A DNA stretch of 64,000 nucleotides, taken from Cavenderia fasciculata (Eukaryota > Evosea > Eumycetozoa > Acytosteliales > Cavenderiaceae). Positions within the stretch are counted from its first letter, which is position 1; each line of letters begins with the position of its first letter. Position numbers and translations under genes: made by a program. This document shows positions 1-11,500 of the stretch, piece after piece. The notes beneath the pieces are model-generated. The model saw only the letters and a program-made list of their open reading frames with translations. It searched no databases and was not told the DNA's origin. The stretch covers positions 1,860,001 through 1,924,000 of the forward strand of contig NW_004457735.1 of NCBI RefSeq assembly GCF_000203815.1, read 5' to 3'.

Positions 1-445
1 TACTAAGGTCTTGAATGAATATAGAGTCGTTGTTTCGGAACAACCGACAATGCTTTGCACTGACCACCAACTCTGCTATTTGTACATTACACGATTTCAA
101 TCGACCCAATACCAACGACTCGTCTTTAAGTGACACCGACTGCAACTTCTCTCCCAAACTGAGTAGTTCACCCCAGTACAGGTCGTCTTGTTCCTTTTGT
201 TTCTTTCTCTTTTCCACTTCCTCTGCTAGTTGTTGTTGAAGGTCGTTTCCGCCTGTTGTATGCTGCTCGGGTGTTGTTGTTTGTGATGATGATAATTGTG
301 TGTTTGGGAATGACATATCATCTTGTTGACTCGTACTATCGATATCTTGTTGACTTGCATTATTATTGTCTGGTTGTTGTGATTGTTTGGTTGGAGTTGA
401 TGCAAAAGGATCTGAATTGGTGAATTTAGTATTATTTACAATCAT
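1..445 (-). CDS. FHA-domain protein, probable FHA kinase, N-terminal part
   Basis: The frame opens with ATG at the right end and runs off the left edge of the window, so only about 148 residues are present. The first 80 residues are Gln/Ser/Thr-rich, followed by a Lys/Glu-rich stretch (EEVEKRKKQKEQDD). A forkhead-associated domain then begins: WGELLSL, the phosphothreonine-binding GR (LVLGRLKSCNV), the SxxH motif in VSAKHCRLF, and IFIQDL just before the edge. FHA domains bind phosphothreonine peptides. The WGxL start and the GR/SKH spacing resemble Chk2/Rad53-type kinases, and dictyostelids have several FHA kinases of this layout (established). The kinase domain itself lies outside the window, so the kinase call is inference. 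The gene is divergent from the Set1 gene and shares a roughly 600-bp promoter with it. Confidence 0.7.
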   Translation of the reverse strand, partial: MIVNNTKFTNSDPFASTPTKQSQQPDNNNASQQDIDSTSQQDDMSFPNTQLSSSQTTTPEQHTTGGNDLQQQLAEEVEKRKKQKEQDDLYWGELLSLGEKLQSVSLKDESLVLGRLKSCNVQIAELVVSAKHCRLFRNNDSIFIQDLS

Positions 446-493
446 TCCTCACTCTCCTCTTCTCTTTCTCTTTATCTATTCTTGAATGAAACT

Positions 494-581
494 GATGGTT
501 GGCGACCAAATTTGATAACATTTACAACTTTGGTAAAAATAATTATACTAAGAATTTTTGAATTTTGGCGCCAACCATTGA
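494..581. promoter_or_regulatory. Inverted pair of E2F-like elements in a divergent promoter
   Basis: A near-perfect inverted repeat of about 18 bp (ATGGTTGGCG-ACCAAA at 494-510 against its reverse complement at 562-580) is separated by about 50 bp. The right arm contains the exact palindrome TTGGCGCCAA (565-574), embedded in TTTGGCGC, which matches the consensus E2F/DP site. The left arm has the weaker TTGGCGACC. The pair lies between the FHA-kinase start and the Set1 start. The rest of 446-1047 is AT-rich with no convincing gene. The sequence is seen directly; its use by E2F is inference. Confidence 0.45.
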
Positions 582-1047
582 CCTCTGCACATTACATATT
601 TTATCAAATAACAAGCCCATTTTCAAGATTAAACAACACGGCAACAATCTCTGCCAAGTTAAACCATTTTACTAACTCCTCTTTTATTTTTAGAGATACC
701 ATAGTTTCCATCATCCTCTTCACAAACAACCAAATAATTTTTAAAATTTAATAAATTAGTTCACATCTAAATTCAGGGAGCCTTTTATTTATTCGATGGG
801 GGAGTATTGTTGAGTATGAAAGTTTGGATCCTATGATAAATTGGATCATGTAAAGGAGAATAATAAACATATTAAAAATTTTGAAAAAATCCAATAGTAG
901 GGGTGTTCTCTCAAAAACCCATATTCACAATTCATATTTAAACAATTTATCTATCATCAATCACTGTCATCATAATAATTGTTCGTTCAGAGTAGTTGTG
1001 TGTGAATAATAATACTTGCTAGATTGTGAATAGAAGGAAAGAGAGAG

Positions 1048-4000
1048 ATGGGCAAGCACAATCAAGGTAGTGAAGAGGAGGACGGAGAAGACATGGAGGA
1101 CGGAGAGTTGGACACGCCCGTGCAAGAGAGTTACAGCAAGAGACCAAACCCCTCCTATGTCTATCGCAGAGGATCATACTTTCCAAACTTTGGAGGAGGT
1201 GTCAATCGAATCAACCACCAACCACCTCCTCCTCCACCTACCATCACAATGTCGCGAGGCGGACTCGTCGTCATCCCAGGAGGATATAATGGACAACCAG
1301 CAGCAGCACCACCTCAACCACCACTCTCACCTACATCATCATCCTCTACAAATATATCGTCTACTACTGCAACTACTACTACTTCTACTGCAACAAGAGC
1401 AGCAACGACGATGGGGTCACCACAACCTAATAACAATACAACAACAACAGACTTGGTAGGAAGAGGTGCTCCACCCCCACCACCACCACCACCACCACCA
1501 CCAACTACAACATCACCACCATCTTCTAGATATAGGTCACCGACACGATCATCTTCGAGGTCTAGGTCGCGATCGCGGTCATACTCTTCGTCGAGATCGC
1601 CGTCGCCGCGATACAGCAGACAGAGATCATCGCGTAGACGATCATCGTCGAGATCGCGATCAAACAGTCGGTCAAGAGACAGAAGATACAGAAGAGATCG
1701 AGACCGATCACGCTCGCGTGACAGAGGACACCGATCCTCGCGTCGAGACAGTCGACAATCCGACAGAGACAGAGATAGAGATAGAGATAGAGACCGAGAC
1801 AGACACCGTGACAGGGACAGAGACAATAGATACTCTAAACGAACATCGTCACGAAGAAACAGCTCACCATCTCCACCTCCACCTCCTCCACCACATTCTC
1901 CACCACCCCCACCACCTCCACCAATGCACTCTGATGGAGGAAACGGAACGTCACAAAGCAATACCCCTCCATTCCAATCAAAGATATCGATTGCATTTGG
2001 CAGTAGTAGTAATAATAATAGTAAACCTTCATCATCTAAAAACAGTAAAACAACATCACCATTACTTACATCACAATCACCTCCACTACCACCTCAAACC
2101 TTTATGGAAATTGTCAATGGAGAGAATCAAATATCAAGACTCAAAGACTCTTTGAAACAACCTAAATTCTCAAACGAACCCAATCAACCTTCATTCCCCA
2201 TCCGTGCCAAGGGTGGAGACTGGAAGATAACCAATGATAGCAAGCTGACAGCTTCAATCTCTGCGAGTGAGGAGTTGGATGATCCTGCCAAACAACAATT
2301 GATTCAATCTCAAATACAACAAAGTATACGTCAGTATAGAATCAATGGGTTTTGTGATCCAACAGATACTATCGATGTCATTCTTAGTGGATTTGGTGAT
2401 CCTCGTCCATCATCTATCAATCATTCCTCTTATTTCCTTAAATCAATTGATTTGGCTGTACCTAATTTTATTGTAAGTATTCAAGTTATCGATATCATAT
2501 TCATTGTTCTTACTTTTTCTTTTCTCTCTTGTAGAATGATAAAAATAGTCAGATTACACAACAACCAAGAACTATTTGTTTATCGAATCTACCAACAAGT
2601 GTAGATGAATCATTGTTGACAGAGATATTTGAAAAATATGGAGAGATTGATAGAGCTTCAATATATACACACCCACTTAAAGGAAATAGTACTGGCATTG
2701 CGACCATTAAATTCTATGAAAGTTCACATGCCATCAATGCATTTAAACAATTTACAGAGAACCCTTTTATTCCAGGTACTAGCAGCAGCAGTAGTAATAA
2801 TCGTATCAAAATCAATATGGATCCAAATGGAAATTTATCACAATGGTTATTTGAATTTATTGCTCCAGATACAAAAGTATGATAACAGAAATAGAAGAAA
2901 AAGAGGATGATTAAATATTTATTTATGTATCTATTTATTTTTAGAAATTAACTACGAGTAGATTAATAAGAGATTTGGAAATATCAGAATATGGTGGAAT
3001 GACATTGGATCCAACATCTTCAAATCAACAGACAAATGCAGGTGATTGGATGGCACAATTTGGTATATCAAAATCTGCAGTATCATCAATCAAAGAAGAA
3101 ACTACTACATTGAAAAACAATGACCATTTTGGAAATGAAGATTCATTTTCAATTGTAGAGTATTCTGGAAACAATAACAACAATAATAATAACAACAATA
3201 ATAATAATAATAATAATAATCATAAACAACAACAATCATATCATTATTCACCAGACAGCAACTATGATCCATATAAACCATTAGACTCTTTTAATTCACC
3301 TCATCCATATTCAGAGTCAATCTCTGAATATGATCCATTTTATCCAACCGATTCTATATATTCCCCACGCGAAGAAGATTATCCTCAATATTTTAAGAGT
3401 ATGAAATAAGAATAATATAATAGCCCTCAAGATAATACTGATTTCTAACCACCATCTTTTTGTAAATTTAGATTATAATTTTAAACAACAAAAAAATACA
3501 CATCAAATCCCTTTTACTGTACAGATACCTTTTTACTCAGCCATTTACAAGGATAAAAAGAACAGAGACAAATTATATCGACACTTTAGAATCTATGATC
3601 CAGTCAATGTATATTATGATGATTTCAATTGGTTTATTGATTTCAAGACAATGGAAATTAGAGACAAGGCAATTCAACATTTAAATGGATCTTATATTGG
3701 TGATTGGAAACTAATTGTACAAAAGGCAAAATCATCAGAAAACATATCATCAAATGACAATGATTATGATTATGATCGCCACCACCACCATCAACACCAC
3801 CAACACGACTCTATCAATGATCATTTTGACCAAAATGGAAACGATATGAATGACATTAATGAAAACAAACAACTATCAAATATTAATTCACCACCTTTAA
3901 CTCCCAAAGATCAAAAGGGTTCAAACAACACTTTACCACAAACTAAAAAGGAACATGAAGGATCGAAATCAGCCACTCCATTGATGGCTCCTTCTACACC

Positions 4001-5570
4001 ATCCTCCTCCTCCTCCTCGGCGACAATAGTTGACAAGAAGAAATTGTTGTCTGAAAACTCTTCACTTTTACAAGAGATGTGTGAAAGATTGGTTTGTAAA
4101 GAACTACTGTCGATTGCTGAAAAGGACTCACAAAAGAATATTGTAGAGTTTGAAATATCACAGGCCATCAAATCAATAGAGTCGGCATTAAAAACAACCG
4201 ACCTCAATGCACCATCTTCGTCATCTCTTACCACTGCCACTGACAAGGACCAAATGGATCTTGTCAGTGCAACCTCGGCAACATCCACCACATCACCCAT
4301 ATCTACATCGAGTGGTGGCAAGATGATTGACTTTTCATCGTTGCCATCATTTAAAATATACAGTGAAAAGGAAAAAGAAGAAAAGGAACGAAAAGAGAGA
4401 AAGAAACTCGAGAAAAAGGACAAGTCAAAAAAGAAACTCAGAAAACAATCAAACAGAAGAACAAGAGGAGGCAGAGGAGGAAGAGGAGATGGATCAAGCG
4501 ACGATGACGACGATGATGAAGAAGAAGTCAGCGACGTTGAATCTAGTGATGAAGAGTACAACAACAAAAAGCAACGATCAAAATCAAGAAAGGATCATGG
4601 AGATGAACCAATGGAAGAGGGATCGAGCGACGAAGCATTGTCAGAGAGCGATTTGAACGATTGGGAAAAACTCGAAGAAATGAGAAGAAAGAGAAACAAG
4701 CACAAAAAGGAACAAGAAAAGCAAAAGAAATTGATGCAGGAAAAGAAAAAGTCGCGAAAGACCAAGAGAGGATCGGCATCAACAACCAACACACCACTAT
4801 TGCCAGAGGGTTTTGGTCCCGACGACGAGGACGCCTACTATATGAACTATGTCATGAAGGAGAGTATGGGAGAGATGAACCTCGACCAGCTACCAGGGGC
4901 ACCCGCTCCTCTGGCAGCGCACAAGATTCCCGACGAACTCGAGCTTCCCGTCAACCCATCGGGATGTGCGCGTTCCGAACCATACAAGCGAATGGATCTC
5001 GACAAAAAGATTGCAATGCGGTTGGCGACGACCAAGGTGCGAGGCACGTCTGGAGACGGTGTCGACTCGCATATTGGCAAGTCGTCGGGTCGTTCATCTC
5101 GCTATGAGAGCAGACTCGGCCAAGACGTTGTCATGACATCGCGCAAGAAAAAGATCAAGTTTGAGCGATCACTCATCCACGACTGGGGTCTCTTTGCCTT
5201 GGAACCAATCTATGCAAGGGACATGGTCATCGAGTATATTGGTGAGGTCATCAGACAAAAGGTGGCAGACGAACGTGAGAAACGTTACACCAAGCAGGGT
5301 ATTGGTAGTAGTTATCTGTTCCGTATCGATGATGATACCATCATTGATGCAACGTTTAAAGGAAACCAGGCACGTTTTATCAATCATTGTTGCGACCCCA
5401 ATTGCATGGCCAAGGTGATCACCATGGGTGGTCAGAAAAAGATCATCATCTATGCCAAACGAGATATCAATGTTGGCGAAGAACTCACCTATGACTACAA
5501 ATTCCCAATCGAGGATGTCAAGATTCCCTGTTTATGTAAATCTGCAAAATGTAGAGGAACTCTCAATTAA
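1048..5570 (+). CDS. set1: Set1-type histone H3K4 methyltransferase
   Basis: Four exons join in frame (1048-2472, 2535-2876, 2945-3398, 3472-5570; 1439 aa). Residues 1-330 are Pro-rich with a long RS/RD region ([16 protein letters not shown]; repeated RD dipeptides). Exon 2 encodes an RRM (ICLSNLP as RNP2). Exon 4 starts with a segment like the second RRM-like fold of Set1 ([18 protein letters not shown]), followed by low-complexity acidic/basic stretches. The n-SET motif ([12 protein letters not shown]) and a complete SET domain follow: [55 protein letters not shown], and post-[16 protein letters not shown] at the very C-terminus. This is the catalytic subunit of COMPASS, acting in chromatin. 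Length is close to other dictyostelid Set1 proteins. The extensive SR/RD head is unusual for the family. Confidence 0.93.
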
Positions 5571-5911
5571 CACAAATCAAAAAAAAGGAAACAAATAAAA
5601 ATAAAATCAAAAAAAATATTTTAAAAAAATTAAAATTAATTTCGTCATCACACCGGACCGAACCGAATGACTCTAAACAAAACACCCGACAAGGCTCGTC
5701 AGAGTTGTCCAGGGCAAAACAACCTTAAGATGAGATCTTTATAGATTTTCAGAAAAAATTGGAGATGAACGAATGACCATTCATTATTTTAATAATAATA
5801 ATTTTAAAATAAATATCTCCATATAGACCAGTCTACAAACACATGTCACTAGATGTTTGGGTTCATTCATTATTCATCACATCAATCAAAAAGAAGTAAA
5901 GATAAAGATAA
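5571..5911. other. Intergenic: Set1 3' flank and promoter of microgene 1
   Basis: AT-rich trailer followed by a patch of higher GC at about 5641-5760 (ACACCGGACCGAACCGAATG; GCTCGTCAGA). The octamer in GCTCGTCAGA recurs in reverse within the palindrome-containing TCTGACGAGCTCGTCTGGGA at 6920-6939, upstream of microgene 3. GGTTCATTCATT at about 5859 recurs in reverse as AATGAACGAACC at about 7018. No gene is seen here; shared promoter elements are the likeliest explanation. Confidence 0.35.
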
Positions 5912-6097
5912 ATGCAATCCTATACTCCAACAACAAGCGGTAGACGCAAAAATACAGTTACCTTTCAAAAACCTACTACATCATTGGCTCCAGGTGTAGA
6001 TTTTCCAAAAACATCATTTGTAAGTTTACCATTTGCAATCAATACATGTACCAACTATCAAATATAGTCTAACTCTTTATTATAATAGTATTTTTAG
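5912..6097 (+). CDS. Microgene 1: 38-aa protein with terminal micro-exon
   Basis: Exon 1 (5912-6019, 36 codons) starts MQSYTPTTSGRRKN and ends FPKTSF directly before a GTAAGT donor in phase 0. A 69-bp intron leads to TAT TTT TAG, giving the C-terminus F-Y-F. No known domain is recognised; the product is basic and rich in Thr/Pro/Lys. Support comes mainly from the neighbours: microgenes 2, 3 and 4 have the same length class, the same Pro/Lys-rich body, the same phase-0 intron after a Phe codon and a last exon of two to four codons that begins with an aromatic residue. The acceptor here is the least certain of the four, since AG also occurs at 6067 and 6096. Function unknown. Confidence 0.5.
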
Positions 6098-6367
6098 ATA
6101 ATAGGGAATCAATTTTTCATCCGAGGATAGATAGTAATTCTCTACTTTTAAAGTAATCAAAATATGTAATTTATTAATTGCATCAATCATTTCCTAAAAA
6201 TAAAAGACAAACACCCAAATATTTTAGATCTTTTTACAAATATTTTAATTTTTTTCATTATATAAATATCTTTAGCGAAACCATTGTACAACACAACCTA
6301 TTTTCAACACCGACAAAGTTTTCAATTGTTATTATCATTAAATTACAACATATCAAGAAAGAAAGAA

Positions 6368-6655
6368 ATGTCCCTTCGCCCAGACAAATATTCAGGTGGT
6401 ATGCAACCAACAGTTTAGCAATACAAGTGACAACAGTTGATAGACATGATGATCAATTGAATATTAAGTTTTTTTTTCATCAGGATTTACCAAACCGAGA
6501 CCCGCCTTTGCTGGTGCCAAGCCTGCAGCTCCTACCCTCATCCAACTGCCCACTGATCGTAACAACTTTGTATGTGTTATTAAACAGACTCAATGCATGA
6601 CGTAAAGTGACACTCTCTAACCTTTTTTTCCCATCAATAGTTTGGAGATAGATAA
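6368..6655 (+). CDS. Microgene 2: 43-aa protein with terminal micro-exon
   Basis: Three exons: 6368-6398 (MSLRPDKYSG), 6484-6569 (FTKPRPAFAGAKPAAP, ending LPTDRNNF), then 6641-6655 (FGDR, stop). Introns begin GTATGC and GTATGT and end CATCAG and CAATAG after pyrimidine tracts. Codons are well balanced (CGC, GCC, CTC), unlike the AT-rich surroundings, which supports coding. The last intron again falls in phase 0 right after a Phe codon and the last exon starts TTT. A second good acceptor at 6756 would give FGK and a stop, so the end may be alternatively spliced. No homologous family is recognised. Function unknown. Confidence 0.6.
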
Positions 6656-7072
6656 AAATATCTTTGTTTCCCTTTCAATTGAATAAATATTAAATATGTG
6701 GTTCACTCCATCATCATCCCAACCATCTCGATTTCATTCTTTTACTTTTCCTATAGTTTGGTAAATAATAATAATCCTTTTTTAGTTTAGACAAACTCCT
6801 ACCAGACTAGGATTAATATTATTTTATGTATTAATATATGACACTATAAACAAGAAAAACCTACCTTTTTAAAAAAAAAACACGAAACAAATATCTTTTG
6901 GTAAAATGATATGAATTATCTGACGAGCTCGTCTGGGATTTCCTTTCGCTATCATATGTTTTGTTGACCAGAGAGTTCTCTTGTCTTGTTGTCGGGTGGT
7001 GAACCATTGAGTATTTAATGAACGAACCTTGATCAGATTCATTATTTTATTCTATATTGTTCTTTTATAAAA

Positions 7073-7262
7073 ATGGTATTAAAAACTAGAGGCGGTCCAA
7101 AACCAAACAACCAATCAAATCAATCCCCAACATTCAAACCACCAGGAATCAGAAACACATTTGTAAATATTTACAAGATGATCAAAAAAAAATAAGAAAA
7201 GTATAACTTAAACAATGACTGATTAAATATAAATAATTTGTTTCAAATAGTTCTCAATGTAA
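7073..7262 (+). CDS. Microgene 3: 33-aa protein with terminal micro-exon
   Basis: Exon 1 is 7073-7162 (MVLKTRGGPKPNNQSN, ending PPGIRNTF). A GTAAAT donor follows in phase 0. The 88-bp intron ends TTTCAAATAG, and the last exon is TTC TCA ATG TAA (7251-7262), so the protein ends F-F-S-M. A TATA-like CTTTTATAAAA lies immediately before the ATG. The product is basic and Pro/Asn-rich. The gene matches its neighbours in architecture more than in sequence. Function unknown. Confidence 0.55.
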
Positions 7263-7491
7263 TAATCAGATCATCTGATAGATTGGTAGATAGAATCTTC
7301 TATTTCTGGTATCTCTTCAAAGAATAAAGAAAAAAAACACAAGATTTCTTTGCTGCACGAAATATGATTTTTTCGGAAGATCTTTCCACCAGAACATCCC
7401 TCCGACTATTCTGTCAGTTTCTTCTTTCTTTTTTGTTCTTAAAATATACACATAAATAAATATTTTAATTAATTATCTTTTTTTCAGTAGT

Positions 7492-7709
7492 ATGGCCAAT
7501 AAATCTTTTGCTGATGATTTTGGCGGTGAAGGAGGTAATGTTAAACCAGCAACCCTCATCAAACCACCCACAAAACCAAACCCCAAACCCAAAAACTCAA
7601 CATCATTCGTATGTATTCCATATATATATATATGACATATAGAGTATCTTCCTTTACCCTCCTTACTAATATCTACTTGTCTCACCCTCTCTCATAGTTT
7701 GATTCTTAA
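7492..7709 (+). CDS. Microgene 4: 42-aa protein with terminal micro-exon
   Basis: Exon 1 is 7492-7608 (MANKSFADDFGGEGGN, then a Lys-Pro-rich part ending KPKNSTSF). A GTATGT donor in phase 0 leads through an 89-bp intron ending CTCTCATAG to TTT GAT TCT TAA, so the protein ends F-F-D-S. The ATG sits two bases after a strong acceptor (TTTTTTTCAG at about 7478-7487), so an upstream non-coding exon is likely. The KPP/KPNPKPK body resembles microgene 3 (GPKPNN, FKPPG). Function unknown. Confidence 0.58.
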
Positions 7710-8386
7710 ACAACAATAATAATAATAAAGTGTACTTACTATAGTACTCCCCGATCACCATGTATGGCTTTAACCTTTAATCATGCATCAATCTATATAA
7801 TTCAATCCAAGAAAACGATACATGGTATAATGGAACAACAACACAATGTGCTTAGTTAGTTCTTTTATTTCTGTTGTAGAGTATAATATGTGTGAAGTTC
7901 ATTCGGGTTTTTTACTGTTTAACACACCCGTTATTGACCAATCATTAAATCGATGATCATACATGATGAATTTGGCAACAATTGCGATAACTAATCGAAT
8001 CTAGAAAATTGTATCTCATGGTCCAAGACAATTTCCCAAAGGTCAAACCGACGTTTCTATATAAGTACTAGCTCTTCGTGATGATGACTTTTTTTTATTT
8101 TTTTTTTGTACGAACAATGAAGATTTTTAACTCTCACGTCAACCACCCGTCTCTCTCACAGCAGCAGTCGAAAAACTACACATCTTTATCTATTTGAAGT
8201 TTAGTTATCCATATATATCTTCTATCTTTTATATCTTTTCTCTCTCCCACTCTCCCCCGTTCTTTTAAATTGTATCGTGTGTTTGTATTCATTCAATACA
8301 AGCATCGCTAAAGAGACACACAGGGACAACAGTTAGTAGTATTAATACGACTTGTAACACATATAGAGGTAAGACAATAATGATAT
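7710..8386. other. Intergenic: promoter and leader of the FAR-acyltransferase gene
   Basis: No coding region seen. The stretch holds pyrimidine-rich DNA at 8145-8265 (CTCTCTCTC-type tracts), often near dictyostelid transcription starts, and ends in a non-coding leader exon. GAG|GTAAGA at 8366-8374 and TTTGTAG at 8497-8503 define a likely 135-bp 5'UTR intron (8369-8503) ahead of the ATG at 8529. Confidence 0.4.
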
Positions 8387-8402
8387 AGACAGACAGACAG
8401 AC

Positions 8403-8433
<31 letters not shown>
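8387..8433. repeat. GACA/GATA tetranucleotide microsatellite
   Basis: About five GACA units run directly into about eight GATA units, inside the inferred 5'UTR intron of the FAR-acyltransferase gene. Confidence 0.9.
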
Positions 8434-8528
8434 ATAAATAAGAGAAAATCTAATATTCATTTACGTCACATTATTATTATTGTAATATTTATAATATTTG
8501 TAGAAAATAGTATAGAAAAGAGAGAGAG

Positions 8529-11500
8529 ATGGTGATTCCAGAATTCTTCAAAGGAAAGAATCTATTGATTACTGGAACAACAGGTTTTGTTGGAAAGGTG
8601 TTGTTGGAGAAGCTTGTTCGTGATATTCCAGACATTGGTTTTATCTATATAGTGATTCGTGGAGCAAATGCAAAGGAAAGATTCGAAGATGATATCATGA
8701 CGTCGCGTATTTGGGACGTTTTACGTGAACGTATGGGACAAGAGGCTGCAGATCGTCACATTCGTGAACACGTGATTCCATTGTCTGGTGATTTGTCAAA
8801 GGACAACTTGGCATTGTCACCCGAAGACTACCGTATGGTGATCGAGCGTTGCAACATCATTTTACATTGCGCCGCCTCGATTGATTTTAGAGAACGTTTG
8901 GACAAGGCCATCGAATCCAATCTCTATGGTTCGTTGCGTATGTTGGAGCTTGCCAAGCAGCTCAAGAACCTCGTCGCCATGGTTCATTGCTCGACCGCCT
9001 ATGTCAACTCGAATCGTGAGGGTTGGTTGGACGAAGAGTTGCCCGTACTCGACTTTAACCCCGAAGAGATGGTCGAGTTGATCATGAAGCAGGACGTACA
9101 GACCATCGAAAAGATCACACCCAACCTTTTGGGCGCCTACCCCAACACCTACACCTTTACCAAGGCCATCACCGAGCGTATTCTCGCTCTCCGTCGTGGT
9201 GACGTTCCATTGTGCTTTGTCCGTCCAACCATTGTTGGAGGTTCGCTCAAAGAGCCCGTTCCAGGTTGGGTCGACTCTGTCGCCGCCGTCGGTGCCGTCA
9301 TGCTCTACTGTGGTGTCGGTCTCGTCAAGTTTATGAAGGGTGAAGGCCGTATGGTCGCCGATATCGTCCCAGTCGACTATGTCGCCAATGCCATGATCTC
9401 TGTCGTTCCATCTATTGCCAATCAAAATGTTCTTCAAATTTATCAAGTATGAAATATTACAAAACATACTCTTTTTTTCAAAAATAATAATAATAATCCT
9501 AACTATTATCTTTTTTTCTTTTTTTTTCTTTTAGATTGGTACAAGTCACAGAAATCCAGTTTCATGGAATAGTGCAGCTCATTGGGTATCTGAATACTGG
9601 CGTAATCATACACCCAAGAAAGCTATTGCTCGTAGCAGTTTCTCATTCCACAACAATGTGATGTATGAAGCACACTTTTTCATGAAATACGGTATTCCAT
9701 CGTTCCTTTTACAGATGATGGCGTTCTTTACTGGAAAGGAGGACACCAAGAACAAGGCAGAGTCATTTAAAAAGGTGGTCAAGGCCGCCCGTCTCATCAC
9801 CGACACGTTCCAACATTTCACAGCCCACGAGTGGGTATTTTCCGTGTCGACCCTCGAAAAGGTGTTTGTCGATGTTTTGAACGCCGACGACCGCCAACGC
9901 TTCAACTGCGACGCAGCCAACATCAACTGGCAGTCATACCTTTGCTATTTCTGCTACGGTCTCCACAAGTTTGTACTCAAGGAGGAAGGTGTGCGTCCAC
10001 CAACCGAGCTACTCAACACGAGTCTTATCACCAAGTCGGACCTCAACGCTACGTCGGGCGGTGTCTTGCAATGGATCTTTGCCGATGTGTCGTGGGCTTA
10101 CACTAGCTTCCGTCACGTCACCCAAACACCATTGCCACCCCGTGCACCCGCCGAGATCCGTTCGCTCGTCATGAACAGCCCGCGTGTCCAAATGGCCATG
10201 GAAAAGGTGTCGCGCGAGGAAGGCGTCCTCGTCAGCGAGATTGAACGTCGTGCCTCCCAAGTCATGGACCGTATGCAGTCCAACCTCAACGTCATGGTCG
10301 TGCGTGTGCTCGGCTGGTTCCTCAAAAAGGTGTGGCGTAAGATCTACCAAGGCATCCATGTCGACGAGAAGGGTATTGAAGCCATCCGTGCCGCCATCCA
10401 AAAGGCACCCGTTGTGCTCATCCCCACACACCGTTCCTACATTGATTTCCTCATCATCTCGTACATCTTTTTCGAGTACAACCTGCCAATGCCCCACATT
10501 GCCGCAGGAGAGGATTTCCTTGGCATCATCCTCGTCAACTGGTTCCTCCGTAACGCCGGCGCCTTCTTTTTGCGTCGTTCCTTCCACGGAGACCCACTGT
10601 ACTGGGCCATCTTTAGCGAGTACGTCCAACGTCTCGTCATTGACAACCAACCGGTCGAGTTCTTTATCGAGGGCAAGCGTTCGCGTACCGGCAAGAGCTT
10701 GCACCCCAAGCTCGGCCTCTTGGCCATGGTCGCCAACCCATACTTTGAGGGTCGCGTCCAAGACGTCCAAGTCGCACCCATCGGCATCTCCTACGAAAAG
10801 GTGTTGGAGGGAGAACTCTACTCAAACGAAATGATGGGCGAGAACAAGACCAAGGAGAGCTTAAACGGCCTCTTCCGTGCCACCAAGATTCTCCAAATGA
10901 ACTGGGGTCGCATCAACGTTGTCTTTGCCCCACCCATCTCGATGAAGGCCTATGCCGAGGACATGACCGCTTCCGTCTCTGCCTCGCGTCGTCTCAACCC
11001 ACCCCCAACAGTGCCCGCCCCCTCTGCACACGCCAACCCCGCCACCGCATCGCCTGCCCCCACCACCCCCGCCAACATCTCTGAAGGTGACTTTGAGCAG
11101 ATTTCGTCGACCCACGGCAACACCCGCGCACCCGGCTCGATTTTCGACCCGTACAACAACACTGACGACCGTCGTATGCTCATCCAAGACCTCGGATACC
11201 GTATCGTCAACGACCTCAACAAGTCGGCCATCATCACCACCACTGCCACCGTCGCCACCATCTTGCTCACCTTCCGTCGTGGTATCAGCCGTGAAGAGCT
11301 CATCAGTCGTGTCGAATGGTTGCGTGACGAGATCCTCCTCCGCGGCGGCGACGTTGCCTTTGAGGGTCCATCGGACGCTCTCGTCGACCACTCGCTCAAG
11401 CTCCTCAGCAACCTCATCTCTAAGCGTCGTAACATGTACGAACCAGCAGGATCGCAACAAAACAACAACAACAACTACAAGCGCAATATCCTCGTCCTCT

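Noticed and set aside
482-751. 89-codon open frame upstream of Set1
   Set aside because: It overlaps the inverted E2F-like elements, has no domain-like composition and lies in a divergent promoter; chance frame.
1314-1961. Long minus-strand frame inside Set1 exon 1
   Set aside because: It is the mirror of the RS/RD and poly-Pro coding repeats (Gly/Leu/Ser runs); the plus strand has continuity to RRM and SET.
10009-10770. Long minus-strand frame within the acyltransferase
   Set aside because: Shadow of a GC-biased coding exon; lacks start context and homology.
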